DNA from: Trichomonas vaginalis G3
Taxonomy: Eukaryota; Parabasalia; Trichomonadida; Trichomonadidae
DNA length: 64,000 bases
Direction of reading: 5' to 3'
Assembly: GCF_026262505.1 (NCBI RefSeq)
Contig: NC_067203.1
Location: 18,705,411 to 18,769,410, forward strand
The notes beneath the pieces are model-generated. The model worked only from the letters and a program-made list of their open reading frames with translations, did not search any database and had not been told where the DNA came from. Below are positions 19,173 to 29,021 of the stretch, in pieces. The number at the start of each line of letters is the position of its first letter. The first letter of the stretch is position 1. The translations under genes were made by a program, and so were the position numbers.

Positions 19173-19183
19173 TCACTTTTTAG
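19173..19183 (+). promoter_or_regulatory. Inr element of the VPS9-like gene
   Basis: TCACTTTTTAG directly abuts the ATG at 19184, giving a 5' leader of about 9 bases, typical of trichomonad genes. Confidence 0.7.
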
Positions 19184-20626
19184 ATGTCGGGGGGATCATA
19201 TCCATCAAGTAATTCAGATAGAATATCGAAAAAATATACCACATATGAAGATTGGTGCCTTATAAATGCCCAATTATGTGGTTATTTGGAAAATTTAACA
19301 CTCAGAGTTCGAGTTTCGACTTCTCAATTCAAGGCTAAACGTGAAGGAACTCATAGTCGATGTGCAGATGCATTAATATCGCATATAAAAACCCTCGAAT
19401 CACAAATGAATGATCTACAAGATCAAATTATTTCTTTATCGCAAATGCCATTTCCTCAAACACTATTTTTACAATATGATGATCAAAAGAATAACCTTGT
19501 TGTCCGAAAGTATATATTTTCGTATAGAAAAGAAAGAGTGCAGCAAATTGAGATTCTTTCGCAAAAATTCGGCTTTTTGACAGATCTGAGATCAAATTCT
19601 AAACTTATGTACAACTTATTTTCAGGGAATGTCATTCCTTCATCGAAAATTTTACGTCTTAAAGATAATTTTTTCAAAATTACATTTCCTGACAGTATAG
19701 CTCACGAAGAGAAAACGCTTAAATACTTTCAAGCATATACAAAACGCCTTGCTGCGCAAATTGCACAATTTCAAGAGCCTGTTTGGAAGAATTCTTTCCA
19801 TTCGTTTTTAATCGATCTAATCAAGCAAGGTAAATCTCGTCTCGATCAAGAACTAATGTATTTTCGTGAACTCGAAGATGAAATTTCATTTTCTCGAGCT
19901 TTATTCAACCCCCAGTCAATATATCAGAGCAAAATCGACGAATTGTTCAAATCTGACCTCAAAACCGAGAATACAAATGAATTCGTCTTAGAAATCATGG
20001 ATTTCTGTGACGATTTCGTTCCAGAAGATGAATTAGATTCAGATGAGCAGACATGTTGCATTTTAATTCTCGTAAGGGCCATTTTCAATAGATTCTACGA
20101 ACGATGCGAGAAACTATTCGCTCCAAAGTACGATTCCGACTATCAAAAGATCGAAGATCTGAAACAGATCCCTGTTCTTCTCTTTACTATCCCTACAGAG
20201 CTTGTACAGCTTCCAATAACAGGATCCATCAGCTCGTATTTCCGATCAGACCCTTTCTTCCTTGCTGCAGCTCAATTTCTTTCCCAGACCATTTTCCAGT
20301 CAAATCCGATCGATTCACTTTACTACATACACAAATGTCTGATCGGAATTCAGAAAGGCGCTTTGATTCGACGCCTCGGAGGCGTTGATGCAAAATTAGA
20401 GGATGTTAGGTCTCTTCTTTGCTTCGACGACCTCTTCTCCCTGTTGTTCGGTATACTTATGGCCTCTGATATCCCTGACATTTACTTCGTCGCAGATTTC
20501 ATCTCGCGATATGCACCGAAAAACAGCCTTTCGCCGGCTTTTGAGTACGCTACTGCCAACATCGAAGCTTTGATCGAACATGTAAGAAGAGTCGATCTTG
20601 CTGAGCTGAAGGAAAAGGCAAAATAA
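19184..20626 (+). CDS. VPS9-domain protein, likely Rab5-type exchange factor
   Basis: A 480-residue protein starting at the ATG next to an Inr. Residues 15-120 are helical with a coiled-coil stretch; the C-terminal 180 residues fit the VPS9 fold: an N-terminal helical layer near 290-320, FFLAAAQFLSQTIFQSNPID and, most telling, FDDLFSLLFGILMASDIPDIYFVADFI near 413-440, which matches the D-x-L-x-P-x-L-x-Y-x-x-x-K/A-x-x-x-P-x-L pattern of Rab5 exchange factors, followed by the closing helix with an aromatic pair (FEYATANIEALIEHV). VPS9 proteins load GTP on Rab5/Rab21 at early endosomes. The invariant Asp and Pro are present in altered spacing, so catalytic activity is likely but not certain. The Maverick ends 327 bases upstream. 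Confidence 0.65.
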   Translation: MSGGSYPSSNSDRISKKYTTYEDWCLINAQLCGYLENLTLRVRVSTSQFKAKREGTHSRCADALISHIKTLESQMNDLQDQIISLSQMPFPQTLFLQYDDQKNNLVVRKYIFSYRKERVQQIEILSQKFGFLTDLRSNSKLMYNLFSGNVIPSSKILRLKDNFFKITFPDSIAHEEKTLKYFQAYTKRLAAQIAQFQEPVWKNSFHSFLIDLIKQGKSRLDQELMYFRELEDEISFSRALFNPQSIYQSKIDELFKSDLKTENTNEFVLEIMDFCDDFVPEDELDSDEQTCCILILVRAIFNRFYERCEKLFAPKYDSDYQKIEDLKQIPVLLFTIPTELVQLPITGSISSYFRSDPFFLAAAQFLSQTIFQSNPIDSLYYIHKCLIGIQKGALIRRLGGVDAKLEDVRSLLCFDDLFSLLFGILMASDIPDIYFVADFISRYAPKNSLSPAFEYATANIEALIEHVRRVDLAELKEKAK

Positions 20627-21059
20627 TAATTTTTGTTTTTTAATTTAAAAAAATTTCTGTTGTGTGTTTTAAATGTTCTTATTTTTCTTTTGAAACAAAT
20701 TATACCATGTAATTTGAGAGGTATATGTTATTAAATTGGAATTCTTTCAATGTTGATATCTTTTATAAATAGATGACTGGGAATGGTTTCCATTTTGAAC
20801 TATATTTAATAGTCTAATAAGAGCTTTGAGTCATTATGCTGCTTGCTTTGAATGAAACAGTGATTTGAAATTTAAAGCTTTCATGGCAAACAAATGAGAG
20901 AAATCTTAGTTTATGTATAGTGTTGGGGATTTTACAGTGATTAAAGCATTTTACATGAATCATATATGAAATTATTTGTTAAACATTGCAATTGACTTGA
21001 ATTAAGGTATTTGAATCAGCAAAATCTGTGTTGTTGATTATAAAAGTCTTTGTTTTTCT
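20627..21059. other. Spacer, no gene seen
   Basis: A/T-rich, with short interrupted frames only. It ends in the T-rich tract leading into the Inr of the next gene. Confidence 0.5.
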
Positions 21060-21076
21060 TCATTTTTGTTCATTGT
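21060..21076 (+). promoter_or_regulatory. Inr element of the D-box protein gene
   Basis: TCATTTTTGTTCATTGT lies immediately before the ATG at 21077; the A of TCA is 15 bases upstream. It contains a second TCATT, close to the extended consensus with TCATTA at the 3' side. Confidence 0.7.
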
Positions 21077-21400
21077 ATGCAATCGAGATTCGTTAACAGA
21101 ATTGAAAATCCATATGCCAGAAATGCAGCACCAACAAAACTCAATCCTGCTAGGAACAGGACGCCCCTTGGTGCCATTAAGAATACTGAAAGAGAAAGAG
21201 ATACTAATGCTCAAAGTGCATTTACATTCAAACGAACCCAAAATCTACGATCTTTTGAAGAAACCCCCGAAAAAATGTTTTTACAGAATCCAGAACAGCC
21301 ATACGATGCAGTTTGGTTCGAATTCGAAGAAGACAATACGTTAATAAAAGATGACTTAGAATTGGAATCAATGCCGAATATACAAGCTATTAGATGGTAA
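21077..21400 (+). CDS. Small D-box protein, candidate securin
   Basis: A 107-residue protein; the Inr selects this ATG over the upstream TTG. The N-terminal half is basic and disordered and contains RTPLGAIKN (about residues 32-40), a full match to the APC/C destruction box R-x-x-L-x-x-x-x-N, in the form seen in cyclin B and securins. Next comes a Phe/Arg segment, then a conserved-looking FEETPEKMFLQNPEQPYD block and a strongly acidic tail (EFEEDNTLIKDDLELESM). Basic N-terminus with D-box plus acidic C-terminus is the layout of securins, which hold separase inactive until anaphase. Other small APC/C substrates share it. The D-box is seen; the securin role is inferred. Confidence 0.5.
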   Translation: MQSRFVNRIENPYARNAAPTKLNPARNRTPLGAIKNTERERDTNAQSAFTFKRTQNLRSFEETPEKMFLQNPEQPYDAVWFEFEEDNTLIKDDLELESMPNIQAIRW

Positions 21401-21654
21401 TGTTGGCAAGGGAAATTCTATTTTACTTCAAAAAATCTATCCAAAAATTTTCATAATCGAAATAATAATGATAGCACTTATTGGAGAGCATTATGTATGA
21501 AATATATGTTTGTAATTACATAAATATAGTTAATATTACTAATTAATTTTTTTTTATTCAATAAATTCAAACAAAAGAATAATTTGCATATGAGCATTAC
21601 TGAATACATATGTCTTGCAGGTGTATTATGTGTTAATCACATGTTGTAATTAGA

Positions 21655-22740
21655 TTATTTTTCTCCTTTCTTCTTTAATAATCCTCTTTCTGGACTCGTA
21701 ACTGCTTCTTTATAAATTTGGTTTCTATATTCGCGAATTGTATGTTTGTTCGCATCGCATAAAGCCATTTTAACTTTAATTGAAGAAGAAACTTCTCTAC
21801 TTTCAAAATGAAAGTCTTTTAAGTAAGGATGTGCTAAGCATTGTTCTGCTGATGGTCTTTTATTAGGATTAAAAGAGCAAAGCTTTTTAATTAAATCGAT
21901 AGCGTTTGGATCGGCATGTGAAAGCCTTTCCTCTAAAACAAGTTGTGGCCTAGAAAATGTCAAGTTCCCCAGCATTGTTTCAACCATTTGACAACCCATT
22001 GATTCGATATCTTCTTTATTTGGCATTCCTGTAAATGAGATTACACGTTCAAGCTGATCCATAGTAGAAGCTCCAGGGAATAAAGGTCGTCCTCCCACTA
22101 ATTCAGCTAGAATACAGCCTGCTGCCCACATGTCAATTCCAGGACCATATTTCGATGAGCCAAATAAGATTTCTGGTGCTCTATACCATCTTGTGGCAAT
22201 ATAATCTGTAAGAAGCTCATCTTTATGCATGTCATTGATGCAACGCGACAAACCAAAATCACAAACTTTTATTGTGGAATCTGATTTTATGAGCATATTA
22301 GATGGTTTTAGATCTCGATGTATAACACCAGCTGAATGAATAAATTTCAATGCGCATAAAAGTTGCCAAAAAATATATCTTTGATGAACATCAAGTAAAA
22401 TTCCAGCACGAATTACAGTGTGAACATCCGTATCCATGAATTCGAAAGCTAAATAAATGTCAAGATCGTTTTCTGCGCGATGAACTTGTAATAATCCGAC
22501 AATAAAAGGATGCGATTTTAATTGTCTCAATAGAGTGATTTCACGATATGTGAGTAGTGCATCGATCTCGTTTTGGAATGCTCAAAAAACTTTTTTAAGT
22601 GCGACTAAATGACCTGTCACTCTATCCTGAGCACGCCAGACAATGCCGTATGCTCCTTTTCCTACTTTTTTAATGATTTCATAACGTTTTAAGATTTGTT
22701 TACCCAAGTTTTCCACTGATGCATCGTTATCTTCTTCCAT
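21655..22740 (-). pseudogene. ERK7/8-like MAP kinase with in-frame TGA at codon 53
   Basis: A complete CMGC kinase of about 361 codons starts at the ATG at 22740. It has the Gly loop (VGKGAYGIVWRA), the ATP lysine (HLVALKK), HRDLKPSN, DFG (VCDFGLSR), a TDY activation motif (LLTDYIATRWYRAPE) and the MAPK insert region, with best likeness to MAPK15/ERK7-8. The reading frame is continuous except for TGA at 22582-22584, right after ALKKVF, where relatives usually have Asp or another residue before AFQN. Downstream of it no ATG precedes the catalytic loop, so a truncated product would lack the ATP-binding lobe. It is a recent pseudogene, a sequence error or a read-through gene. Confidence 0.85.
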
Positions 22741-23178
22741 TCACAAATTTTATGAATATTTAAATCAAATAAATTTTACACGCAGGGATTGAATAGTTTA
22801 CAAATTATCGAATTTTTATCAAAATCAAAGATTTAATATAAATAATACTATTTAGCTTCTATTTATATAATTTCTAAGATTTATTTTCATTTTTATTTGA
22901 TTGCTTTTTTTACAATATATTAGCCGAATGTTTTCAAAAATTGAATTGTGTTGAATAGTCATACGGATTCATTATTAAATAATTATTTTTAATTCGGAAA
23001 TATGACTGATAATACCTCTTTGGCATAGTACAGATGGAATTATAATTCAGACATTTCATATCCCATTGACATGATTAGCCATCGAAGATAAACAGTGATT
23101 GTTATTGACTATTGTTTTAAATTGATTCTTTGATATGTGTGAAGGTATATTTCATTATTAAATCTGCCATTCCTTTGA
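22741..23178. other. Divergent spacer between MAP kinase and ArfGAP genes
   Basis: A 438-bp A/T-rich spacer. On the plus strand TCATTATTA at 23152-23160 is a possible Inr, 25 bases before the ArfGAP start. Nothing coding was seen. Confidence 0.5.
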
Positions 23179-24717
23179 ATGTCATCAAGAGCAATTTCGC
23201 TTGTACAAAGACTTCAAAGGATTCCCGAGAATTCAAGGTGTGCAGATTGTTTAGATAGTCGTCCTGAATGGGCTTCTTCTAAACTCGGTATATTTATCTG
23301 TTTAAATTGTTCCGGAATTCATCGCTCTCTCGGCACACATATATCATTTGTTCGATCTTGCAAGCTTGATCAATGGACTGATGATCAAGCTGCAGTAATG
23401 CGTGCAATTGGTAATAAAGTTGCAAATAATTACTGGGAATACAATCTTCCTGCAAATTTTCAGCGACCAAACTCTAATAATAGAGCTCAAATGGAAAACT
23501 TTATCAGACGAAAATACGTTGACCGTGAATTTGCACGACCAAACTGCAAAGCTCCCAATGAATTACCTTTATCCAAGCTCAAAGGTTTAACAGATGATCA
23601 AATAAATCAACTTATAGAAGAGAGTGCAAGAGCTGAAAGCCAAAACGGACAAAATGGACTTGATTTCGATGATAATGATTTATTAGATCAAATTAATTTT
23701 TCAAGTAAGACTTCTGATCTAAACAAACCAATACCAGCTAAGTCCAAACCAGAATATAGCCAAAGTTATGGCTCTTGCAATGAATTTCCAAAGCAAAATA
23801 ATACCGAAATCCAACAACCCACTCAAAAACAATCAGATTTCAGCGACAAACTTAAAAAAGGCGTTCAAGATGTATTTAACGTTATCGGAGATAAATTTAC
23901 TGTCATCAAAAACTACACAACAGAACAAATTAAATCTTTCAACTTAAATTTCGGAGACAGCTCAAATAATCAACCAAAAGAAGTTGAAACAAAGTCTGAA
24001 GATACGCCAAAGCTCGATCCTCTTTCTCAAAATTTTGATCTCGGATTTGATGAAAATCCGAACGAACAATTCGATTTTCTGTATGAAGGAAAGACAGAAA
24101 ATGTACAACAAGCAAAAGAACAGTCAGAACCTTTTGAAATAGAACAAAATGAAGAAGAAGAAAATAAATTAGATTTTGGAGTTGAAAAAGATGACAAAGA
24201 AAAGGAATTTGACTTCTTATTCGATGAGAAACCAATTAAAATTACTAAGAAGGAAAAGAACCCTGAAGAAAAACCAAATAAGAAAAATGAAGAAAATAAT
24301 GATGAAGATTTTGATTCTTTCTTTGATAAGCCTTCAGAGAAAGAGTCTTCTAAAGCTAAATCTTATCAAAATGAGCTTGAATCTACAAAAAAACAAAAGA
24401 TAGTTAAGGAAGAAGATTTTGACTTTCTTTTTGAAGATTCGGATGATAAAAAAACTTCTAATCCTAAAGAAATAGAGAATGATGAAGCTCTTGAGCTTGA
24501 TTTTGCAAAAGAAGAAAAGAAAAATACAATAAAAGATGATGATTTCGATTTCTTGTTTGAAGAGTCACCAAAGCCTGAAAAGAAAGAAACAAATGCTAAA
24601 AATGATAAACAAAAAACTAGTAATGGATTGGATCCACTTGCACAAGAATTAGATCTTGGATTTGCTGATGATAAGGATCAAGATGATGAATTTGATTTCC
24701 TGTTTATAAAGAAATAG
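23179..24717 (+). CDS. ArfGAP with acidic FDFLF repeats
   Basis: A 512-residue protein. Residues 1-125 are an ArfGAP domain of the SMAP/AGD5/Age type: zinc ligands C-x2-C-x16-C-x2-C (CADC ... CLNC), followed by the catalytic-arginine helix (SGIHRSLGTHISFVRS). ArfGAPs stimulate GTP hydrolysis by Arf and shape coat turnover. The rest is disordered and highly acidic, with repeated modules of the form D/E-F-D-F-L-F at about six places, plus two copies of LDPLSQNFDLGF / LDPLAQELDLGF, one mid-protein and one near the end. Repeated Phe/Asp motifs resemble adaptor- or clathrin-binding peptides (DxF, FxDxF), so the tail probably docks coat proteins. A single Lys-rich linker separates domain and tail. 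Confidence 0.88.
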   Translation: MSSRAISLVQRLQRIPENSRCADCLDSRPEWASSKLGIFICLNCSGIHRSLGTHISFVRSCKLDQWTDDQAAVMRAIGNKVANNYWEYNLPANFQRPNSNNRAQMENFIRRKYVDREFARPNCKAPNELPLSKLKGLTDDQINQLIEESARAESQNGQNGLDFDDNDLLDQINFSSKTSDLNKPIPAKSKPEYSQSYGSCNEFPKQNNTEIQQPTQKQSDFSDKLKKGVQDVFNVIGDKFTVIKNYTTEQIKSFNLNFGDSSNNQPKEVETKSEDTPKLDPLSQNFDLGFDENPNEQFDFLYEGKTENVQQAKEQSEPFEIEQNEEEENKLDFGVEKDDKEKEFDFLFDEKPIKITKKEKNPEEKPNKKNEENNDEDFDSFFDKPSEKESSKAKSYQNELESTKKQKIVKEEDFDFLFEDSDDKKTSNPKEIENDEALELDFAKEEKKNTIKDDDFDFLFEESPKPEKKETNAKNDKQKTSNGLDPLAQELDLGFADDKDQDDEFDFLFIKK

Positions 24718-24901
24718 ATAAAGTATAGATTTATATTATTTATTCATTAAATTCTTTAAAAGTGAACTTGAGCACATCTGATTTAATTAAAATTTCTAAC
24801 AACATGCCTGAAGTATCTTTGAAAATTAGACTTAAACATTATAGTAAAGGTCATGTCATACGGAATAAAGTGCGCTCTTAAGATGTTTATTAACCTACCT
24901 G

Positions 24902-25560
24902 TCAATAAATCATATGGTTAAAGTCAAATTCTTTTAAAAAATCTCTATAGAAGGAGCTCGAATAATTATGTGTTTCTATGATATGATGTAATATGAAGAG
25001 CCGTTGATCTTCTGTAATTTTTTCATTGACATTTGAACCATGTAAAAGAAGAAATGGTATTGTTTCTTTATTATTTGAAAATGCTGCACTATGAAGAACT
25101 GTATTATCATTTATATATTTTTCATTGATATCAGCACCATGGTGTGTTAAAAGGAACTCAGCTACTTCTGTACTATTATTAAATACTGCTGAAAAAAATA
25201 GTTCGTTTACGCCCACCTGACTTTAATTCAAATATCTGACAACTGGCATGATGTATTTTTGAAAAATAATCTTAAAGACTAGAATTAAAGGCCACGTAAT
25301 ACGGGTTCACTTATCTGTTTCATTGAGACTTATGTTATGTTAGAGAAGTTTGACGATTCCTTTTACAATTACAAAAAGCTGTTCTTCCAAAAATATCAAA
25401 TGAATCGATATGTGCACCATGTGAAAGGAAATATACACAAAGGATGATAATATTAAACATTATTGAGTTAAAAAAGCAATTACTAGCATCATTATAGTGG
25501 TGCAAAAATAAACTGCATGAATTTCGAAGTTTTCTCTTATGCAAAGGTTTAGAAACCGCA
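24902..25560 (-). pseudogene. Decayed ankyrin-repeat gene
   Basis: Two pieces of trichomonad ankyrin units on the minus strand without any ATG: 25216-24902 (AEFLLTHHGADINEKYINDNTVLHSAAFSNNKE and a further unit) and about 25544-25335 (FLSHGAHIDSFDIFGRTAF). They are in different frames with stops between them. The N-terminal DUF3447 part is missing. Remnant of a larger gene of the family at 48109. Confidence 0.65.
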
Positions 25561-25570
25561 TTTTGTCAAT

Positions 25571-26551
25571 TTGAATGTATTTGAGAGGGAGTCATCTGAC
25601 GAAGATGATGACCTATGGAACAGCTACTTTGGCATTCAATTTGTAGGCCAAGAAACCAAATTATGCAAAAATTGCAATCCTTCATCCTTAAATAATCAAT
25701 ATTACTTAGATGAGTGCAATTTTTTTAACGATAATAACCGAGTTATCAACTTTGATTCGATTTCCGACTCTTTGTTCTTACATAATCGCTGTTCCTTTAG
25801 AAAATGTATCTCATCAGAAGATGGAAATTGCATTTATTACGTCGTTAACAGAAATAGTTCGATCGTTCAACGAGAATTCTGTTGTACAAAATGCCAAAGC
25901 CAAAGTGATGGACATTTTTCATATACAATGGTTGATACAGATAACTTAAACTTTTTAATTGAAGGTTCCCTTTTCGATGTAGGGGATTCAGTTGGTCGTC
26001 GTTCCGTTAGTGCACAAGCTGATAATATTGTTGTTTCATCAACAAATTACTCATCGTGTAAAGCGCCAAACCAGCCTGTTGGTTTGTTTCAATGTCCTTC
26101 ACTTAGTTACACAACAAAATTTAACTACGCAACTGTTGTTAATGATTTAGCAACAGGTTACGGATCGATAATAAATATTCAATATAAAGCATCTATTGAT
26201 TCATGTAATATTATAAATAATACCGTAAAAGGCGGCTCAATTATTTACCATAAAAATAATGATCTTTCAATAACAAATTGTTCATTTATTAACAACAAAG
26301 GAAGTAAAAATTTGATAGAGAATTGGAACCTTTTAATAGTTGATAGTTGTTACATGGATAATTGGAGTGGAACAACATTTTTTAATTATATTCAGCCTCA
26401 AAACTCAAGGATACTATTCACAAACGAATTGACTCATTTTTCAACTGACATTTGCTTAGCAGAATTTGCAGTTATCAATAAAAGTATAGATATAGATAAT
26501 AACTTTTTCATTTTCTTCATAGCTTTAGTAAACATTAAAAAACCTTCATAA
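25571..26551 (+). pseudogene. Fragment of a beta-helix type surface protein
   Basis: A 326-codon frame with no ATG before about codon 119. Repeated short strands with Asn/Cys/Ser spacing (SIINIQYKASIDSCNIINNTV, GGSIIYHKNNDLSITNCSFINN) are those of a right-handed parallel beta helix, as in large trichomonad surface or Pmp-like proteins. Cysteine-rich N-terminal part (KLCKNCN, CCTKCQSQS). It lacks a signal peptide at the start and a proper membrane segment and cytosolic tail at the end, so both ends seem lost. It lies next to another relic (24902-25560), marking a decay-prone spot. Confidence 0.55.
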
Positions 26552-27065
26552 TTAATATTTCCTTCTTTTAGAGTAAAGTAATATGAATGTAAAACGAGAA
26601 AAAAAAATATATTTAGTTTAAACGATTTTTTCAAGGATTAAAGTAATAATTATGCAAATGCTTACATTATTAAGCATTTTTGCTATTCCAAAAATTTTCA
26701 TTTTCCTAATTATGATGTTAAATTTGTATATTTTGCCTTCGAAATTAATTTTTTCAACTTTATTTAGGAACTAGATTTTAGGAATAGACTAAAATCATGG
26801 GTGTAATTGTAGCACGAAGAATGATGTTGTTCAGTTTCTTCAGTTATTCAATATTAAAAATGTTACGGAAGAATAAATCTTTTTCATATTCATATGAAGA
26901 AAGTTTATTGGCGGATATTCTACATGGTGTTGAATCCAAGTGATAAAATACACCATTATACATACGCAAATTCTATTTGAATACATTCAATCTCGTTGAA
27001 TTTGAGTAAATTGTTTATAATTATTCGAAGGCTTATGGAAAAGTGACAAATTTGCTCGAATAATT
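26552..27065. other. Spacer with only short doubtful frames
   Basis: Holds a 40-codon hydrophobic ATG frame near 26652 and a 48-codon ATG frame at 26797-26943 (begins MGVIVARRMMLFSFFSYS). Neither has an Inr or a recognisable family. They may be debris of the neighbouring surface-protein fragment. Confidence 0.4.
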
Positions 27066-27770
27066 ATGTGGGAATCTGGAGATTTAGTGGAAGTAGATAG
27101 AATTTATATAAAGGTTCGCTACGAAGGCGACTCTGCTGAATGTGACAAATGCTTTGTATCAACATCACAGACAGCAGCTACTTATTTGCAGGCTATAACT
27201 CAAAAATTCAAAAAAATTGGCAATGTAATTGTAGAAGAGTACGTATTACAAAATATTGTAGAATATGCACGCGGAGGTGAACCAGATCTTGGCCCAGATC
27301 CAGAAATACTCAAGAAGACATTATTCCCAGTCTATAGACATGAAAATAATGTTTTCATTAACTTTGAAACTAATCCACTTTCACCAGCAGAGTGCTCTGA
27401 TCTTATATTTGATATCGCAAAGCCAAAAGAATTAATTATTTTATCAACAATCCACAGATCTTACTTCATTCCTGAACCAATAGAGCCCAACGTTGTTTAT
27501 ACTATCTCAAGCGACTCTGCAAAAACTACATTCCCGGCTCCAAACACAGTTGGCGGATTTTCTGCTTCATTGTTAACAAAGTCTATTACATTGAATGTAA
27601 ATTATAACTTCCAAGCAGTTATTGAGGATGATTCTGGCCCAACACCTAAAACATTCGAAGCATTCAATAAGATTTATCCAGAATTAAACGTAGAAAAGAT
27701 AGATCTACCTCAAAAAGCTTTCGATATTTACGAGCTTAAGATTAATGATCATGGATTGATATTTACATAA
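27066..27770 (+). CDS. Conserved-looking protein of unknown function
   Basis: A 234-residue soluble protein from ATG to TAA. It has alternating strands and helices across the whole length and no low-complexity segments, no signal peptide and no membrane span. A Gly/Pro turn (ARGGEPDLGPDPEIL) sits near residue 70, and a nonpolar core (PKELIILSTIHRSYF) near 118-132. I considered a proteasome-assembly chaperone-like fold but see no motif to support it. It converges with the FHA-RING gene, 142 bases apart. Confidence 0.7.
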   Translation: MWESGDLVEVDRIYIKVRYEGDSAECDKCFVSTSQTAATYLQAITQKFKKIGNVIVEEYVLQNIVEYARGGEPDLGPDPEILKKTLFPVYRHENNVFINFETNPLSPAECSDLIFDIAKPKELIILSTIHRSYFIPEPIEPNVVYTISSDSAKTTFPAPNTVGGFSASLLTKSITLNVNYNFQAVIEDDSGPTPKTFEAFNKIYPELNVEKIDLPQKAFDIYELKINDHGLIFT

Positions 27771-27912
27771 ATATTATTTGATATATTTTTTAATTATTTT
27801 TCTTTTTAATTAAATCTATATATGATTCCACACATTTATTGAAATAAGTCCCATTTACTAACGAAAGTTTATTCAAACAATAAATTACAAACAAATATAA
27901 CAAAAATTAAAA

Positions 27913-28935
27913 TTAATAATTCAACATCTTATATCTAGAATTGGTTTTTCTAGAATTAAATATTGGTTGTTTCACTTCTGGTTTTGGCAACAATTTTTCG
28001 AATAGCAATAATAAGAATTGCAAAATAAGCTTATTTTTGTCATTATCAACAGGTTTTGAGTCCATATTGTTGATAGCATTAATAAGTGCTGGTACTTCCT
28101 GATTGAATGCTTGGAAAATTGTTGCCTTTGTTAAATGTAAGAAAATAGGAAGTCTTGTTTCACTATCTTTGCAGCAAGTATACATCTTGTTGAAAAATGC
28201 TTTATGCTCTGGAGTCCATTTCTTGAATATATTAACTTTCTTGATCTCTTTGCAGCTTTTAATGCCTAAATCTCTTAACATTGGTTCCATACTATAAACT
28301 TTAACTTCGTCGCTAGTCTTTTGAGCTTCTTCTGGAGTTAAATCAGAAGCTGAGTATGGAGTTCTACACATTGGGCATACACATGGCCTCATTCCTTTGT
28401 AGCAGGCTCTAGACCATTCATGAATGCATGCTAAACAAAACTTATGACCACACGGTAGTGTTTCGGAGGCAACCGTTGGACAATAGCATATTGCGCATGT
28501 TTCAAGTAAATCTGAAGCGAGTAATGACGCATTAAGATCAATATTGTGGCAAAATTTCACGGGGACGGGAGCTAAATAGAAAACGTATCTGCATTCAGCA
28601 AGCTTTGTAGATTCAACAATATCACCGAGTAAAAACGTAGATCCGCCTCCGAAAACAATTTCATCACCGTAATTTAAAATGATTCGATGTATTTTCTTGC
28701 CATTTACAAATGTTCCATTGAGAGAATTGTTATCTTCAATGATCCAAATTTCAGATTTCTGATGTTGTCGCCTGTATATTGTTGTATGGTGTTTTGATAC
28801 TTCTTTTCCACGAGAGGTATCCATTTTAACAGCAGCTTGCCTTCCGATTGTTACCTTTTCTTGGTCTAATACAACGATTGTTGGCGCATTAGGGTTCTCC
28901 ATTGGAGAAAGCCTCAATAAAAGGCCAATTCCCAT
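27913..28935 (-). CDS. FHA-RING protein, probable E3 ubiquitin ligase
   Basis: A 340-residue protein. Residues about 20-105 form an FHA domain with its phosphothreonine-binding signatures: GR (VTIGRQ), S-x-x-H (EVSKHHTTI) and NNSLNGTFVNG. A C3HC4 RING follows at about 145-195 (CAIC ... CGHKFCLACIHEW ... CPMC). This FHA-plus-RING order is that of RNF8, CHFR and yeast Dma1/2, which read phosphothreonine on partners and ubiquitinate them in DNA-damage or mitotic checkpoints. The C-terminal 140 residues are helical and basic at the end. A second Met at residue 12 could also serve as start. It is divergent from the BET-like gene, with 86 bases between the ATGs. Confidence 0.88.
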   Translation of the reverse strand: MGIGLLLRLSPMENPNAPTIVVLDQEKVTIGRQAAVKMDTSRGKEVSKHHTTIYRRQHQKSEIWIIEDNNSLNGTFVNGKKIHRIILNYGDEIVFGGGSTFLLGDIVESTKLAECRYVFYLAPVPVKFCHNIDLNASLLASDLLETCAICYCPTVASETLPCGHKFCLACIHEWSRACYKGMRPCVCPMCRTPYSASDLTPEEAQKTSDEVKVYSMEPMLRDLGIKSCKEIKKVNIFKKWTPEHKAFFNKMYTCCKDSETRLPIFLHLTKATIFQAFNQEVPALINAINNMDSKPVDNDKNKLILQFLLLLFEKLLPKPEVKQPIFNSRKTNSRYKMLNY

Positions 28936-29021
28936 AATGTGTACGTTTAAAAATAATCGGAATTTTTAATTTTGTCATGTAAACTTAAATGTAAAATATT
29001 TGACAATTTTTTTTCTAAAAA

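Noticed and set aside
8634-22584. Reassignment of TGA to a sense codon
   Set aside because: Several intact genes here end with TGA (for example 34209 and 45218) followed by non-coding sequence, so TGA is used as a stop.
22582-22584. Selenocysteine codon in the MAP kinase
   Set aside because: The position is not catalytic in kinases and no selenocysteine insertion element was evident.
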